DNA of 64,000 bases from Rhodospirillales bacterium 70-18 (GCA_001899585.1 MKWE01000014.1:62001-126000), one strand, 5' to 3'. Shown: positions 26,238 to 37,752, numbered from the stretch's first letter. Numbers and translations: made by a program. The notes: a model not told the origin generated them from the letters alone.

Positions 26238-26851
26238 GCGAACCCCGGCTCCGGCTGGAGGGGCTGCGCAGCCGGCTGGTCGGGCCGTTCAGCCTCGCGG
26301 CCGGCGCCGGGGAGTGCATCGCCATCACCGGCGCCTCCGGCTCCGGCAAGAGCCTGTTCCTGCGGCTGGTCGCCGACCTCGACCCCGGCGAGGGCCGGGC
26401 CTGGCTGGACGGCCAGCCGCGCGAGGCGATGCCCGCCCCGGCCTGGCGGCGGCAGGTGGCCTATGTGCCCGCCGAGTCCGGCTGGTGGGGCGAGACTGTG
26501 GCCGAGCACTTCCCTGACCTGCCGGCCGCGCGCGCCCTGGCGGCGCGGCTGGGCCTGAAGGCGGAGGTGCTGGACGGCGCGGTGCTGCGCCTGTCCACCG
26601 GCGAGCGGCAGCGGCTGGCGCTGGCGCGCACGCTGCTGGGGGCGCCGCCGGTGCTGCTGCTGGACGAGCCCACCGGGGCGCTGGACGGCGCCGCCGAGCA
26701 GATGGTGGAGGCGGTGCTGCGCGAGCGGCTGGCCGCCGGCACGGCGATGCTGCTGGTCACGCACGACCCGGCGCAGGCGACCCGGCTGGGCGGGCGCCAC
26801 ATGGTGATGGCGGCCGGGCGCCTGGCCCCGGTGGAGGACCCGCCCGGATGA
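26234..26851 (+). CDS. fetA: ABC transporter ATP-binding protein, FetA/YbbL-like
   Basis: 205 residues, a single nucleotide-binding domain. Walker A GASGSGKS at about 33-40, signature LSTGERQRLALA, Walker B VLLLDEP, H-loop VTHDPAQ. Short length and pairing with a TIGR00245-type permease match FetA of the FetAB metal/iron exporter (YbbLM). It overlaps the M20 stop by 4 bases, so it is in the same transcription unit. Confidence 0.8.
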   Translation: MSEPRLRLEGLRSRLVGPFSLAAGAGECIAITGASGSGKSLFLRLVADLDPGEGRAWLDGQPREAMPAPAWRRQVAYVPAESGWWGETVAEHFPDLPAARALAARLGLKAEVLDGAVLRLSTGERQRLALARTLLGAPPVLLLDEPTGALDGAAEQMVEAVLRERLAAGTAMLLVTHDPAQATRLGGRHMVMAAGRLAPVEDPPG

Positions 26852-27648
26852 CGCCCACCATCGTCCTCGCCCCCGGCGACCTGGCGATCGCCGCCTTCCT
26901 GATCGTGCTGGATGCCGTGCTCTCGGTGGTGCTGCGGCTGCGGCTGCACTGGCAGCTGGGCGTGGCGGCCGCGCGCATGGTGGCGCAGCTGCTGCTGATC
27001 GGCGTGGTGCTGCGCGCGGTATTCGCGCTGGCCTCGCCCTGGGTGACGCTGCTGCTGGTGCTGCTGATGGTCGGCGTGGCCGGGCGGGAGGTGGGGGCAC
27101 GGCCGGAGCAGCGACTGATCCGGCTGGGCAATTTCGCCGTGGGCGGCATCGCGGTTGCCTTCGCCACCGGGCTCACCAGCGTGCTGGCGCTGACCACCGC
27201 CCTGCGGCCGGACCCGTGGTTCGATGCGCATTACGCCATCCCGCTGGTCGGCATCGTGCTGGGCAACGTGCTGAACGCGGCGAGCCTGTCGCTGGACGCG
27301 CTGCTCGGCGGCGTGGTGCGCGAGCGCGCGGCGATCGAGGCGCGGCTGTGCCTGGGCGCGACCAGCCGGCAGGCGATGGCCGGGCTGGTGCGCGCGGCGA
27401 TCCGGCGCGGCATGCTGCCGGTGATCAACCAGATGTCGGCGGCCGGGCTGGTGACGCTGCCAGGCATCATGACCGGGCAGATTCTGGCCGGAATCGACCC
27501 GATGGAGGCGGTAAAATACCAGATTCTGCTGATGTTCCTGCTGTCCGGCGGCGCCGGGCTGGCGGCGGCGGGGGTGGTGTTCCTGGCGGCGCGGCGGCTG
27601 ACCGATCCGCGCCACCGGCTGCGGCTGGACCGGCTGGCGGCGAAGTAG
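26848..27648 (+). CDS. fetB: ABC transporter permease, FetB/YbbM-like
   Basis: 266 residues with about seven hydrophobic segments. The core block YAIPLVGIVLGNVLNAASL, then GAT/RQAM and PGIMTGQILAGIDPMEAVKYQI, is diagnostic for the TIGR00245 permease family. In E. coli FetAB lowers oxidative stress by exporting iron. Whether the substrate is iron here is unproven. Overlaps fetA by 4 bases. Confidence 0.82.
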   Translation: MTPTIVLAPGDLAIAAFLIVLDAVLSVVLRLRLHWQLGVAAARMVAQLLLIGVVLRAVFALASPWVTLLLVLLMVGVAGREVGARPEQRLIRLGNFAVGGIAVAFATGLTSVLALTTALRPDPWFDAHYAIPLVGIVLGNVLNAASLSLDALLGGVVRERAAIEARLCLGATSRQAMAGLVRAAIRRGMLPVINQMSAAGLVTLPGIMTGQILAGIDPMEAVKYQILLMFLLSGGAGLAAAGVVFLAARRLTDPRHRLRLDRLAAK

Positions 27649-27721
27649 CCAGCGCAGCGAACGGATGGCGGCGCCGGCCGCCGGCATGGCTGATGGCGGC
27701 CTCACACCCGGAGCCGCCGCC

Positions 27722-28957
27722 ATGCCGATATCTCCCCTCCCCCTCGCGATCCGCCGCCTCGCCTGGTCCAACCTCGCCGCCCAGAGCGCCGAGCAGGTGG
27801 CGCTGGCCGCCGCCCCCATCCTGGCGGTGACGGCGCTTGGCGCCGGGCCGGGGGAGACCGGGCTGCTGGCGATGGCGCAGACCCTGCCCTTCCTGCTGCT
27901 GTCCATGCCGGCGGGGCTGCTGGCCGACCGGGTGGCGCGGCGGCGGCTGATGGTGCTGGCCGAATTGCTGCGCGCCGGCGGGCTGGCGGCGCTGCCGCTG
28001 CTGCTGGCGGCGGGGCTGCTGGCGACGCCGGCCACCGGGCTGGCGCTGCTGGGGCTGGTCGGCGCGCTGGCGGCCACCGGCACGGTGGTGTTTAGCGTGG
28101 CCGCTCCCGCGCTGGTGCCGGGGCTGGTGGCGCGGGCCGATCTGGCGCGGGCCAACACCCGGCTGGAACTGGTGCGCAGCCTGGCCTTCGCGGCCGGGCC
28201 GGCGCTGGCGGGGGCGGTGGTGGCGGTCTCGGGCGGCGGGCCGGCCTTCGCGCTGGCGGCCGGGCTGTCGGTGCTGGCGGCGGCGCTGCTGGGCGGGCTG
28301 CCGGAGGCGCCGCGCGCCCCGGTGGCACATCGGCGGGTGCTGGCCGACGTGGCGGCCGGGCTGCGCTTCGTGTCCGACCACGCGCTGCTGCGGCCGATCA
28401 TGCTGACGGGGATCGGCTGGAGCACCGGCTGGTTCGTGCTGCAGGCGGCCTTCGTGCCCTATGCGGTGCACCATCTGGGCTTGGGCGCCGGGGCGGTGGG
28501 GGCGACCCTGGCGTGCTACGGCGCCGGCATGATGACGGGCGCGCTGCTGGCGCCGGCGGTGGGGCGGCGGGTGCGCTTCGGCATGGTGATCGCGCTCGGG
28601 CCGCTCTCCTCGGTGCTGGCGGCCGGGTGCATGCTGGCCAGCCTGAGCACCGCCGGGGCGGCGCTGCCGGCATGCGGCTTTTTCCTGTTCGGCGCCGGGC
28701 CGATCCTGTGGACGATCGGCCAGACCACGTTGCGCCAGGCGGTGACGCCGGCCGCCATGCTGGGGCGGGTGTCGGCGCTGACCATGATGGCCACCGCCGG
28801 GGCGCGGCCGCTGGGGGCGGCGATCGGCGGGCTGGTGGGCACGCTGGCCGGCACGCAGGCGGCGATCGTGGTGGCGGCGCTGCTGTTCGTGGTGCAGGCG
28901 GCCGTGATCATGGCCAGCCCGGTGCCGCGGCTGGTCGCGATCCCGGTGGAGGCCTGA
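27722..28957 (+). CDS. major facilitator superfamily transporter
   Basis: 411 residues, about 12 hydrophobic segments in two halves with a cytoplasmic loop near 190-210. The first half has the MFS loop GLLADRVARRRLM (conserved motif A) between helices 2 and 3. Drug/metabolite efflux families of this sort have no substrate readable from sequence. The ATG at 27722 starts just before the first segment; an in-frame ATG 57 bases earlier is possible. It lies 73 bases after fetB. Confidence 0.8.
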   Translation: MPISPLPLAIRRLAWSNLAAQSAEQVALAAAPILAVTALGAGPGETGLLAMAQTLPFLLLSMPAGLLADRVARRRLMVLAELLRAGGLAALPLLLAAGLLATPATGLALLGLVGALAATGTVVFSVAAPALVPGLVARADLARANTRLELVRSLAFAAGPALAGAVVAVSGGGPAFALAAGLSVLAAALLGGLPEAPRAPVAHRRVLADVAAGLRFVSDHALLRPIMLTGIGWSTGWFVLQAAFVPYAVHHLGLGAGAVGATLACYGAGMMTGALLAPAVGRRVRFGMVIALGPLSSVLAAGCMLASLSTAGAALPACGFFLFGAGPILWTIGQTTLRQAVTPAAMLGRVSALTMMATAGARPLGAAIGGLVGTLAGTQAAIVVAALLFVVQAAVIMASPVPRLVAIPVEA

Positions 28958-29048
28958 ACCCGCCGGTGGAAGCCTGAGCGCGCCTGGGGCTGAGCGCGGT
29001 TGACGGCCGGGCGGGCGGCGGGCGAGGCTGGCGGCAGGGAGAGCCGCC

Positions 29049-29639
29049 ATGTCGCACACCGCCACGCTTGCCGCCCAACTGACCGACGACGCGCCGGGGA
29101 TCGACCTGCGCAACCTCGGCTGGGTCGCGCTGTCGTTCGCGGTGCTGGCCGGAGCGGTGTGGGTGGACAACATCTGGCTGCTGAACTTCATCCACGTGAT
29201 GGCCGGGGTGCTGTGGACCGGCATCGACCTGTTCATGGGCTTCGTGATGGGGCCGATCATGCGCCGGCTGCCCCTGCCCGCCCGCCGCGCGGTGGTGCTG
29301 CGGCTGATGCCCAGGACGCTGTTCCTGTTGCCGACGCTCTCGGTGCTGACCGGCGTGGCGGGATGGTACCACGCCCGCCAGCTCGGCTTCCTGGACATGC
29401 CCTGGCCGGCCTATGGCTGGGTGCTGGCCGCGCTGGTGATCGTGACCATCCTGACCATCCAGGGCCTGGGCGTGCTGCTGCCGACCAACCTGCTGGTCTA
29501 TCTGGAAATGCGCAAGGCGCAGCCGGACGGCGCGCGGATCGGCCGGCTGATGCGCCGCTACGTCTACGCCGTGGGCTTCCAGGGCGTGCTGCAGATGGCC
29601 ATCATCGTGGTGATGGCCCGCTTCGTGACCGGGTTCTAG
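29049..29639 (+). CDS. small integral membrane protein (four to five helices)
   Basis: 196 residues, about four to five hydrophobic segments. The motif NFIHVMAGVLWTGIDLF resembles the heme-ligand helix of CopD/PuuD-type membrane proteins, where the His would bind heme; I am not certain of family membership. Conserved-looking pair LMPRTLFLLPTLSVL and GLGVLLPTNLLVYLEM. A GGGAGAG site precedes the ATG. Function not assigned. Confidence 0.65.
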   Translation: MSHTATLAAQLTDDAPGIDLRNLGWVALSFAVLAGAVWVDNIWLLNFIHVMAGVLWTGIDLFMGFVMGPIMRRLPLPARRAVVLRLMPRTLFLLPTLSVLTGVAGWYHARQLGFLDMPWPAYGWVLAALVIVTILTIQGLGVLLPTNLLVYLEMRKAQPDGARIGRLMRRYVYAVGFQGVLQMAIIVVMARFVTGF

Positions 29640-29684
29640 AGCAACATCCGATCAAACGGAATCGTTTGATCGGATAAAGTTGCT
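29640..29684. repeat. intergenic palindromic repeat 1
   Basis: Thirteen-base perfect arms (29646-29658 and 29663-29675, loop GAAT), extended by AGCAAC/GTTGCT across a 3-base bulge. It starts immediately after the stop of the membrane-protein gene. It has the form of alphaproteobacterial intergenic mobile repeats. Confidence 0.7.
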
Positions 29685-29699
29685 CGCCAAAACAATGAG

Positions 29700-29743
29700 C
29701 TAGAGCATTCTCCGCGCGCCTTTCAGCGCGGAAAATGCTCTAG
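29700..29743. repeat. intergenic palindromic repeat 2
   Basis: Arms 29700-29717 and 29726-29743 pair at 17 of 18 positions around an 8-base loop; the ends read CTAGAGCATT and AATGCTCTAG. With repeat 1 it fills the 131-base gap between two convergent genes and may end transcription from both. Confidence 0.7.
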
Positions 29744-29770
29744 CGCCGCCTGCCGCCACCACGCTCCGGC

Positions 29771-31480
<1,710 letters not shown>

Positions 31481-31599
31481 ATGCCTCGGTTCCGTGAAAA
31501 TCGGTGGATGCGGCGGCGCAGCACGCCGCCGCATCAGCGCGTTTAGCGCGCCGGGGGCCGCACCGCAAAGGGCGCGGCCGCATGGCAGGCGTGGGAGGC

Positions 31600-32664
31600 T
31601 CAGGCGAGCAGGCGGCGGGCCTCCTCCCACAACCGGCGCACCGCCTCGCCGGCCGGCTCGGCGCGGCCCAGCGCGGCCGCCTGCCCGGCCCAGGCCTGCA
31701 TGCGTTGCAGGTCGCCCGCCTGCTGGCCGGCCGCGCGCATGGCGGCGGTCAGGCCCCGCTGCACCGGGTAGGGCGCGGGGGCGGGCCCGGCGGCGGCGGC
31801 CTCGGTATAGACCGTGGCGATGCTGCGGCCGGCCCGGCCGCTGAAGGCGCGGGTCACCACCGTGTCCTCCGGCCGCGCGGCAGCGAGGGCATCGGCCCAG
31901 GCGGGGTGGGTGCCGGCCTCGGGCGCGCGCAGCAGGCCGCTGCCGATCTGCGCCGCGCTGGCGCCCAGCAGCAATGCCGCGGCCACCCCGCGCCCGTCGG
32001 CGATGCCCCCGGTGGCCACCACCGGCACGCGCACCGCGTCGGCCACCGCCGGCAGCAAGGCGAACAGGCCGACCGACCGGCGCTCGGCCGCCGCGGCATC
32101 GAAGGCGCCGCGATGGCCGCCGGCCTCGCTGCCCTGGGCGACGATCACATCCGCCCCCGCCGCCTCGGCGGCCAGCGCCTCGGCCACGGTGGAGACGGTG
32201 GCGAACCAGGCGATGCCCCGTTCCTTCAGCCGGGCGACGAAGCCGGGCGGGTAGACGCCCATGATGGAGGAGACCACCGCCGGCCCGGCGGCCAGCAGCG
32301 CCTCGCACTGGGCGGCGAAATCAGGCGGCGCGGCGTCGGCGGCGTTCTCCGCCACGGCGGGGCCCCACTGGCCGAGGAAGCCGCGCAACTCGGCCTCGTG
32401 CGCGGCGTCGCGGGCGGGCGGCGGATCGGGGATCCACAGGTTGAGCTGGAAGGCGCCGTTGCTGTGCGTGCGCACCTGGCTGGCCCAGGCGGCGATGGCG
32501 TCCGGCTGCATCAGCAGCGCGCCGCAGGCCCCCATGCCGCCCGCCCCGGCCACCGCGATGGACAGCGCCGGCGGGCAGGCGCCGGCCATGGGCGCCAGCA
32601 GGATGGGCAGCCGCAGGCCGAAGCGGCGGCAGAACTGGTCGGCGCGGTCGAGCGGGGTGGTCAT
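31600..32664 (-). CDS. nitronate monooxygenase (2-nitropropane dioxygenase family)
   Basis: 354 residues, FMN-binding TIM barrel. PILLAPMAG at the N-terminus, [23 protein letters not shown] with the catalytic-type His, then [17 protein letters not shown] and [10 protein letters not shown]. These flavoenzymes oxidise alkyl nitronates with O2; related members act on other substrates. The ATG at 32664 ([12 protein letters not shown]) is taken; the upstream frame extension is not supported. Confidence 0.87.
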   Translation of the reverse strand: MTTPLDRADQFCRRFGLRLPILLAPMAGACPPALSIAVAGAGGMGACGALLMQPDAIAAWASQVRTHSNGAFQLNLWIPDPPPARDAAHEAELRGFLGQWGPAVAENAADAAPPDFAAQCEALLAAGPAVVSSIMGVYPPGFVARLKERGIAWFATVSTVAEALAAEAAGADVIVAQGSEAGGHRGAFDAAAAERRSVGLFALLPAVADAVRVPVVATGGIADGRGVAAALLLGASAAQIGSGLLRAPEAGTHPAWADALAAARPEDTVVTRAFSGRAGRSIATVYTEAAAAGPAPAPYPVQRGLTAAMRAAGQQAGDLQRMQAWAGQAAALGRAEPAGEAVRRLWEEARRLLA

Positions 32665-32731
32665 GTGCGGGGCCTCCGGCTGGCGCGGTGCCGGTCTACC
32701 GCGCCGGGCCGAAGGGCGCCACTCACCCCCC

Positions 32732-34435
32732 TCAGGCCGCCGCCTCGGCCGGCAGGTCGGCATGGAACAGGCGGCCGGCGGTGGTTTCCTGCACATGCTC
32801 GGCGCGGATCACGAAATCGCCGAAACGCTCGCCCGGGGCGCGGCCGGCGGCATAGGCGTCGAACAGCCCGCCGAGCACCGCCACGATGGCGTCGTGCCCC
32901 AGGTCGCGGCGGTACAGCTTGTTCAGCCGCGTGCCCTGGAAGGCGCCGCCGAGGTAGAGGTTGTAGGTGCCGGGGGCGCGGCCGACCAACGCGATCTCGG
33001 CCAGGTAGGGCCGGGCGCAGCCGTTCGGGCAGCCGGTCATGCGGATGGTGATCTCGTCCTCCGCCAGCCCGGCCCGCACCATACGCGCCTCCAGCGCGGT
33101 GACCAGCTCGGGCAGATAGCGCTCGCTCTCGGCCAGCGCCAGGCCGCAGGTCGGCAGCGCGACGCAGGCGATGGCGTTGCGGCGCAGCGGGCCGGCCGGG
33201 GTGTCCAGTCCGTGCGCGGCCAGCAGCGCGGCCACCGTCGCCCGGCGCCCGGGCGGGATGTCGGCGATCACCAGGTTCTGGTTGGGGGTGAGCACGAAGC
33301 GGCCGATGCCGAGGCCGGCGACCGCCTCCAGCCCGGCCAGCACGGCGCGGCCGGGGCGGTCGACCAGCCGGCCGTTCTCGATGAACAGGGTGACATGGGC
33401 GGTGCCGTCCGGCTCCGCCGCCCAGCCCGGCCGGTCGCCGGTGGCGGTGAAAACGTAGGGCCGGGCCGGCGCGAGCGGGGTGGCGAGGCGGGCGTTCAGC
33501 AGGGCGCGAACATGATCCAGGCCCAGCCGCTCGACGGTGTATTTCAGCCGCGCATGCTTGCGGCTGGCGCGATCGCCGTGGTCGCGCTGCAGGATCACCA
33601 CCTGCTCGGCCACCGCTACCGCCTGCCCGGGCGGGCAGAAGCCGATCACGTCGCCGGCGCGCGGGAAGGTGTCGGGCTCGCCATGGGTCATCCCCATGCC
33701 GCCGCCGATGACAACGTTGTAGCCGGCGATCCGCCCGTCCTCGACGATGCCGATGAAACCGAGGTCGTGGGCGAACACATCCACGTCGTTGTGCGGCGGC
33801 AGGGCGATGGCGATCTTGAACTTGCGCGGCAGGTAGGTGCGGCCATAGATCGGCTCGGGCTCCGGCTCCGCCGCATGCAGGGGCGCGCCGTCGATCCATA
33901 TCTCGTGCCAGGCGCGGCTGGCCGGCAGCAGGTGGCTGGCGATGGCGTCGGCCAGGGCGGCGGCCTCGGCGTGCAGCGCGCGCCGCCACGGGTCGGCGGT
34001 GGCGATGACGTTGCGGTTCACGTCGCCGCAGGCCGCGATGCTGTCCAGCAGCTCGGCATGCAGCGCCTGCAACGCCGGGCGCAGATTGCCCTTCAGGATG
34101 CCATGGAACTGGATGGTCTGGCGGGTGGTCAGGCGCAGCGTGCCGTTGGCGCGCTGGCGGCCCACCCGCGCCGCGGCCAGGAACTGCGCTGGCGTCAGCA
34201 CCCCGCCCGGCACGCGCAGCCGGGCCATGAAGCTGAACGCCTTCTCCATCTTCTGCCGGCCGCGCTCGGCGCGCAGGTCGCGGTCGTCCTGCTGGTAGAT
34301 GCCGTGGAACTTGGTGAGCTGGGTGTCGTCCTCGGCCAGCGCGCCGGTCTCGGGCCGGCGCAGGCCCTCGGCGATGCCGCCGCGCAGGGCACGGCTGTTG
34401 GCCTTGATGGTCTCGTTCGGGTGCGGCTTGGTCAT
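32732..34435 (-). CDS. cysI: sulfite reductase, hemoprotein beta subunit
   Basis: 567 residues of the nitrite/sulfite reductase family. Start MTKPHPNETIKANSRAL; then FHGIYQQDDRDLRAER, RTTRQTIQFHGI-type block (LRLTTRQTIQFHG) and the Cys cluster ACVALPTCGLALAESER plus MTGCPNGCARPY, which bind the [4Fe-4S] cluster next to siroheme. It reduces sulfite to sulfide with electrons from CysJ. The start overlaps the preceding 63-codon ORF by 4 bases, so the operon order on this strand is precorrin-2 dehydrogenase, SUMT, cysJ, small ORF, cysI. Confidence 0.94.
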   Translation of the reverse strand: MTKPHPNETIKANSRALRGGIAEGLRRPETGALAEDDTQLTKFHGIYQQDDRDLRAERGRQKMEKAFSFMARLRVPGGVLTPAQFLAAARVGRQRANGTLRLTTRQTIQFHGILKGNLRPALQALHAELLDSIAACGDVNRNVIATADPWRRALHAEAAALADAIASHLLPASRAWHEIWIDGAPLHAAEPEPEPIYGRTYLPRKFKIAIALPPHNDVDVFAHDLGFIGIVEDGRIAGYNVVIGGGMGMTHGEPDTFPRAGDVIGFCPPGQAVAVAEQVVILQRDHGDRASRKHARLKYTVERLGLDHVRALLNARLATPLAPARPYVFTATGDRPGWAAEPDGTAHVTLFIENGRLVDRPGRAVLAGLEAVAGLGIGRFVLTPNQNLVIADIPPGRRATVAALLAAHGLDTPAGPLRRNAIACVALPTCGLALAESERYLPELVTALEARMVRAGLAEDEITIRMTGCPNGCARPYLAEIALVGRAPGTYNLYLGGAFQGTRLNKLYRRDLGHDAIVAVLGGLFDAYAAGRAPGERFGDFVIRAEHVQETTAGRLFHADLPAEAAA

Positions 34436-34623
34436 GGCGTCGGGCTCCCAGGGGGGGTGGGCGTGTGGGCGCGGGTGTGGATGCCGCCTTCGGTCTTGCC
34501 CGTGCCCGCCCAGCGGCCGGCGCGCGGCGGCGCTCCGGCGGCGATGGCGTGGGTGCGGGGGGCGCAGCCGATCGAGCGGTAGCCGCGCGCCATCAGCGGA
34601 TGGCGCGCCGCCTCGGCCGGCAT
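34432..34623 (-). CDS. 63-residue ORF resembling the C-terminal tail of CysH (APS/PAPS reductase)
   Basis: The ORF reads like the end of an assimilatory APS reductase: HPLMARGYRSIGCAPRTHAI, then RAGRWAGTGKTEGGIHT. In the full enzyme this region carries CAPC (two [4Fe-4S] ligands) and ECGLH (catalytic Cys). Here only the first Cys (C20) remains; the second ligand is Arg (R23) and the catalytic Cys is Gly (G47). The reductase core is missing. Its ATG overlaps the cysJ stop (TGATG) and its TGA overlaps the cysI ATG (ATGA), so it is translated in line if it is translated. It could be a decayed cysH or a kept small peptide. Confidence 0.6.
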   Translation of the reverse strand: MPAEAARHPLMARGYRSIGCAPRTHAIAAGAPPRAGRWAGTGKTEGGIHTRAHTPTPPGSPTP

Positions 34624-36374
34624 CAGTAGACATCCCGCTTGTAGCGGCCGTCGCGGCGCAGGCCGGCCAGCGCGGCGGCGGCGGCGGCCTCGTCCAGCCC
34701 GCCCTGGTCGGCCAGGATGCGCAGCAGCGTGGCGTGCACGTCGCGGGCCATCGCGGTGGCGTCGCCGCACACGTACAGCGCCGCGCCGTCCTGCAGCCAG
34801 GCGTAGAGGTCGCGCCTTGCGTCCCACAGGCTATGCTGCACGTAGCGCCTGTCCGGCTGGTCGCGCGAGAAGGCGACATCCAGCCGGCTGAGCGTGCCGG
34901 CGCGCAGCAGGTCCTGCCATTCCAGTTGGTAGAGGAAGTCGTGGGTGTAGGCGCGATGGCCGAACACCAGCCAGGAGCGGCCGCGCGCGCCGGTGGCCTC
35001 GCGCTCCTGCATGAAGGCGCGGAACGGGGCGACGCCGGTGCCGGGGCCGATCATCACCACCGGGCGGTCGGGGTCGGCCGGCAGGCGAAAATGCGGGTTG
35101 GGCTTGAGGAACACCCCCACCCGCCCGCCCGCCCGGCGCCGCTGCGTGAGGTCCACCGAGGCGACGCCCTGGCGGTCGCGGCCATGCGCGGTGTAGCGCA
35201 GGGCGGCCACCAGCAGATGCGCCGCCTCGCCCACCGCCTTGCGGCTGGAGGCGATGGAGTAGCTGCGCGGCGGCAGCGGGCGGAGCAGGGCGGTGAGCTG
35301 CCCGGCGTCCAGCCGGGCGGGGGCGGCTTCCAGCAGGTCGAGCAGGTGGCGGCCGGGGGCGGCCTCCAGCACCGGGGCGTCGCGGCCCAGCAGGGCGGCG
35401 TGGCGGGCGGCCTGCGGCGGCGTGAGGGTGGTGATGTCGTAGCGGCCGATCAGCGCCTCCCGCAGGGCAGCGTCGCCGGACAGGCCGGCGGCGGCCAGCA
35501 CGGCGTCGGCCAGCGCCGGGTCGTTCTCCGGCAGCACCGACAGCGCGTCGCCCGGCTCGTAGGCGATGGCCGCGCCCTCCAGGTCCAGCTCCAGATGCCA
35601 GGTGTCGGCGGTGGAGCGGCTGCCGCTGAGGCGCTGGCGGGTGGCGATGGCGGCGGCGAAGGGCTGCTCGCGGCTCCAGGCGGCCGGCGCGTCGGCGGCC
35701 GGGTCCGGCTGGGCGAAGGCGAGATGCACCGCCGGGGCGGCCTCCTCGGCGGCGCGGGCAGCCAGGGTGGCCAGGGCGGCCTCGGTCCAGGCGGCGGCGG
35801 GGGCGGCGTAGTCCAGGTCGCACTCGGCGCGCTCGGCCACCTGCGTCGCGCCCAGTTCGGCCAGCCGCGCGTCGATGCGCCGCCCGGTCTCGCAGAACCT
35901 CGCGTAGGCGCGGTCCCCGAGGGCCAGCACGCTGTAGCGCAGCTCCGGCAGGCGGGGGGCGTCGGCAGCGAACAGCGCGGCGTAGAAATCCGCCGCCCGC
36001 TGCGGCGGGTCGCCCTCGCCCCAGGTGCTGGCGATCACCAGCAGGTTGCGCAGGCCGGCAAGCTGGGCCGGGGTGGTGTCGGCCATGTCGCGCAGCTCCG
36101 GTGCGAAGCCGAGGCGGGCGGCGGCCTTGCGGGTCTGCATCGCCAGCGCCTCGGCATTGCCGGATTCGGTGGCGAACAGGATCGTCAACGGCACCCGCCG
36201 GCCCGGCGGGGCGGCCGGCGCCGCGGCGGGGGCGTTGGCGACCTGGTAGCCGGCGAGGAAGCCGGACAGCCATGCGCGCTGTTCGGCGCTGCTGGCGGCG
36301 ATCACGCTGTTCAGGGCGGCGATCTCCCCGGCGGCGAAGGGGGCGGTGCTGGGCAGCACGGACAGGCTTGGCAT
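34623..36374 (-). CDS. cysJ: sulfite reductase, flavoprotein alpha subunit
   Basis: 583 residues. N-terminal flavodoxin domain (about 62-200: [40 protein letters not shown]), connecting domain, then FAD-binding RSYSIASS (as [13 protein letters not shown]) and NADPH-binding [17 protein letters not shown], ending in the aromatic KRDVY. It passes electrons from NADPH to CysI. Preceded on the operon by siroheme-synthesis genes, which make the cofactor of its partner. Confidence 0.94.
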   Translation of the reverse strand: MPSLSVLPSTAPFAAGEIAALNSVIAASSAEQRAWLSGFLAGYQVANAPAAAPAAPPGRRVPLTILFATESGNAEALAMQTRKAAARLGFAPELRDMADTTPAQLAGLRNLLVIASTWGEGDPPQRAADFYAALFAADAPRLPELRYSVLALGDRAYARFCETGRRIDARLAELGATQVAERAECDLDYAAPAAAWTEAALATLAARAAEEAAPAVHLAFAQPDPAADAPAAWSREQPFAAAIATRQRLSGSRSTADTWHLELDLEGAAIAYEPGDALSVLPENDPALADAVLAAAGLSGDAALREALIGRYDITTLTPPQAARHAALLGRDAPVLEAAPGRHLLDLLEAAPARLDAGQLTALLRPLPPRSYSIASSRKAVGEAAHLLVAALRYTAHGRDRQGVASVDLTQRRRAGGRVGVFLKPNPHFRLPADPDRPVVMIGPGTGVAPFRAFMQEREATGARGRSWLVFGHRAYTHDFLYQLEWQDLLRAGTLSRLDVAFSRDQPDRRYVQHSLWDARRDLYAWLQDGAALYVCGDATAMARDVHATLLRILADQGGLDEAAAAAALAGLRRDGRYKRDVY

Positions 36375-36385
36375 GGCGGATTCCT

Positions 36386-37204
36386 TCAGGCCGTGGCGAG
36401 GCTGGGGACGGCGGCGGCGTGCGCGGGGGGGGCCTGCTGCCAGGCGGCGATGCAGGGGCGCAGCGCCACCACCTCGCCGATCACGATCAGCGTCGGGCTG
36501 GCGGCCGGGATGGCGGCGGCGATGCGCTCGGCCTCCTCCAGCGTGCCGGTGCGCACGCGCTGGCGCGGCGTGGTGGCGTCGCTGATGAAGGCGAGCCTGG
36601 TGCCGGCCGGGCGGCCGGCGGCGCGCAGCCGGGCGGCGATGGCGCCGATCTGGCGCAGGCCCATGTAGAGCACCAGCACGTCCGCCCCGCGCGACAGCGC
36701 CTGCCAGTCCACGCTGTCCGGCAGCCCACCCGTCGAGTCGTGGCCGGTGACGAAGGCGACGCTGCGGGCGAGGCCGCGATGGGTCAGCGGGATGCCGGCT
36801 GCGGCGGTGCCGCCGATGCCGGCGCTGATGCCGGGCACGATGCGCAGCGCGATGCCGGCGGCGGCCAGGGCCAGCGCCTCCTCCGAGCCACGGCCGAACA
36901 CCAGCGGGTCGCCCCCCTTCAGCCGCACCACCCGCAGCCCGGCGCGGGCGAGCTGCACCAGGCGCTCGTTGATGCGCATCTGCGCGGTCCGCCGGCCGCC
37001 GGCACGCTTGCCCACCGGCTCCAGCCGGGCGCCGGCGGCCAGCGCCAGGATCTCGGGCGAGACCAGCGCGTCGTGCAGCACCACGTCGGCGCGGGCCAGG
37101 GCGTGGGCGGCGTGCAGGGTCAGCAGGCCGGGGTCGCCGGGGCCGGCGCCGACCAGCCAGACAGTGCCGGGGTCGAAGCCGGGCGGCTGGAATGCGGCGG
37201 TCAT
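36386..37204 (-). CDS. cobA: uroporphyrinogen-III C-methyltransferase (SUMT)
   Basis: 272 residues, SAM-dependent tetrapyrrole methylase. [15 protein letters not shown] at the N-terminus, [30 protein letters not shown] and [10 protein letters not shown] are the family signatures. It makes precorrin-2 for siroheme. It corresponds to the C-terminal half of CysG, which in this organism is split; its ATG overlaps the stop of the dehydrogenase gene by 4 bases. Confidence 0.93.
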   Translation of the reverse strand: MTAAFQPPGFDPGTVWLVGAGPGDPGLLTLHAAHALARADVVLHDALVSPEILALAAGARLEPVGKRAGGRRTAQMRINERLVQLARAGLRVVRLKGGDPLVFGRGSEEALALAAAGIALRIVPGISAGIGGTAAAGIPLTHRGLARSVAFVTGHDSTGGLPDSVDWQALSRGADVLVLYMGLRQIGAIAARLRAAGRPAGTRLAFISDATTPRQRVRTGTLEEAERIAAAIPAASPTLIVIGEVVALRPCIAAWQQAPPAHAAAVPSLATA

Positions 37205-37752
37205 GCGAGCCATCCCTGGGTTTCCAACAATTCGTCGGTCAACCGCGCCAGCGTGCCGAGGTCGCGGGTGCCCCGGCGCCAGGCGTCGCGGCTGGCGGCG
37301 AGCAGGGCAAGGCGTCCGGCCCATTCCGGCCCGTATTCGGCCGCCAGCCGCCCGCGGATGCGCTGCGCCAGGCCCGGGCTGGCGCCGCCGGTGGAGACGG
37401 TGAGCAGCAGGTCGCCGCGCCGCAGCTCGGCCACGCTGTGGAAGGCGCAGAGGCTGCGGCGGTCTTCCACGTTGACCAGCACGCGGGCGGATTCGGCCGC
37501 TTCGGCCAGCGTCGCGGCATGGGCGTCGGGCAGGCCGGTGATCCAGAGGACGCGCAGGGCGGCGAGGTCGGCCGCGTCCGGCAGGCGGTTTCGCAGGGCG
37601 GCTGTGGCCATTTCAAGGGTCGGATTCGGACAGAAAAGCAGCGCGTTTCGGGCTCCGGCGGCCCGCAAAGCCTGGAATCTGCGCCAGGCGAGCGGCCCCT
37701 GCCCCGCCACCGCGACCGCCAGCCTGGTGGGGTCCAGCGCGATCGGGATCAT
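37201..37752 (-). CDS. precorrin-2 dehydrogenase/sirohydrochlorin ferrochelatase-like (CysG N-terminal half)
   Basis: About 183 residues from the ATG at 37752, where homology-like sequence begins ([17 protein letters not shown]). Rossmann-like start, then [42 protein letters not shown], the SirB/CysG_N block that binds NAD. Upstream in-frame starts exist (ATG at 37830, TTG at 37848) but add a Pro-rich, low-complexity leader. It would oxidise precorrin-2 to sirohydrochlorin and insert iron. First gene of the cys unit. Confidence 0.8.
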   Translation of the reverse strand: MIPIALDPTRLAVAVAGQGPLAWRRFQALRAAGARNALLFCPNPTLEMATAALRNRLPDAADLAALRVLWITGLPDAHAATLAEAAESARVLVNVEDRRSLCAFHSVAELRRGDLLLTVSTGGASPGLAQRIRGRLAAEYGPEWAGRLALLAASRDAWRRGTRDLGTLARLTDELLETQGWLA

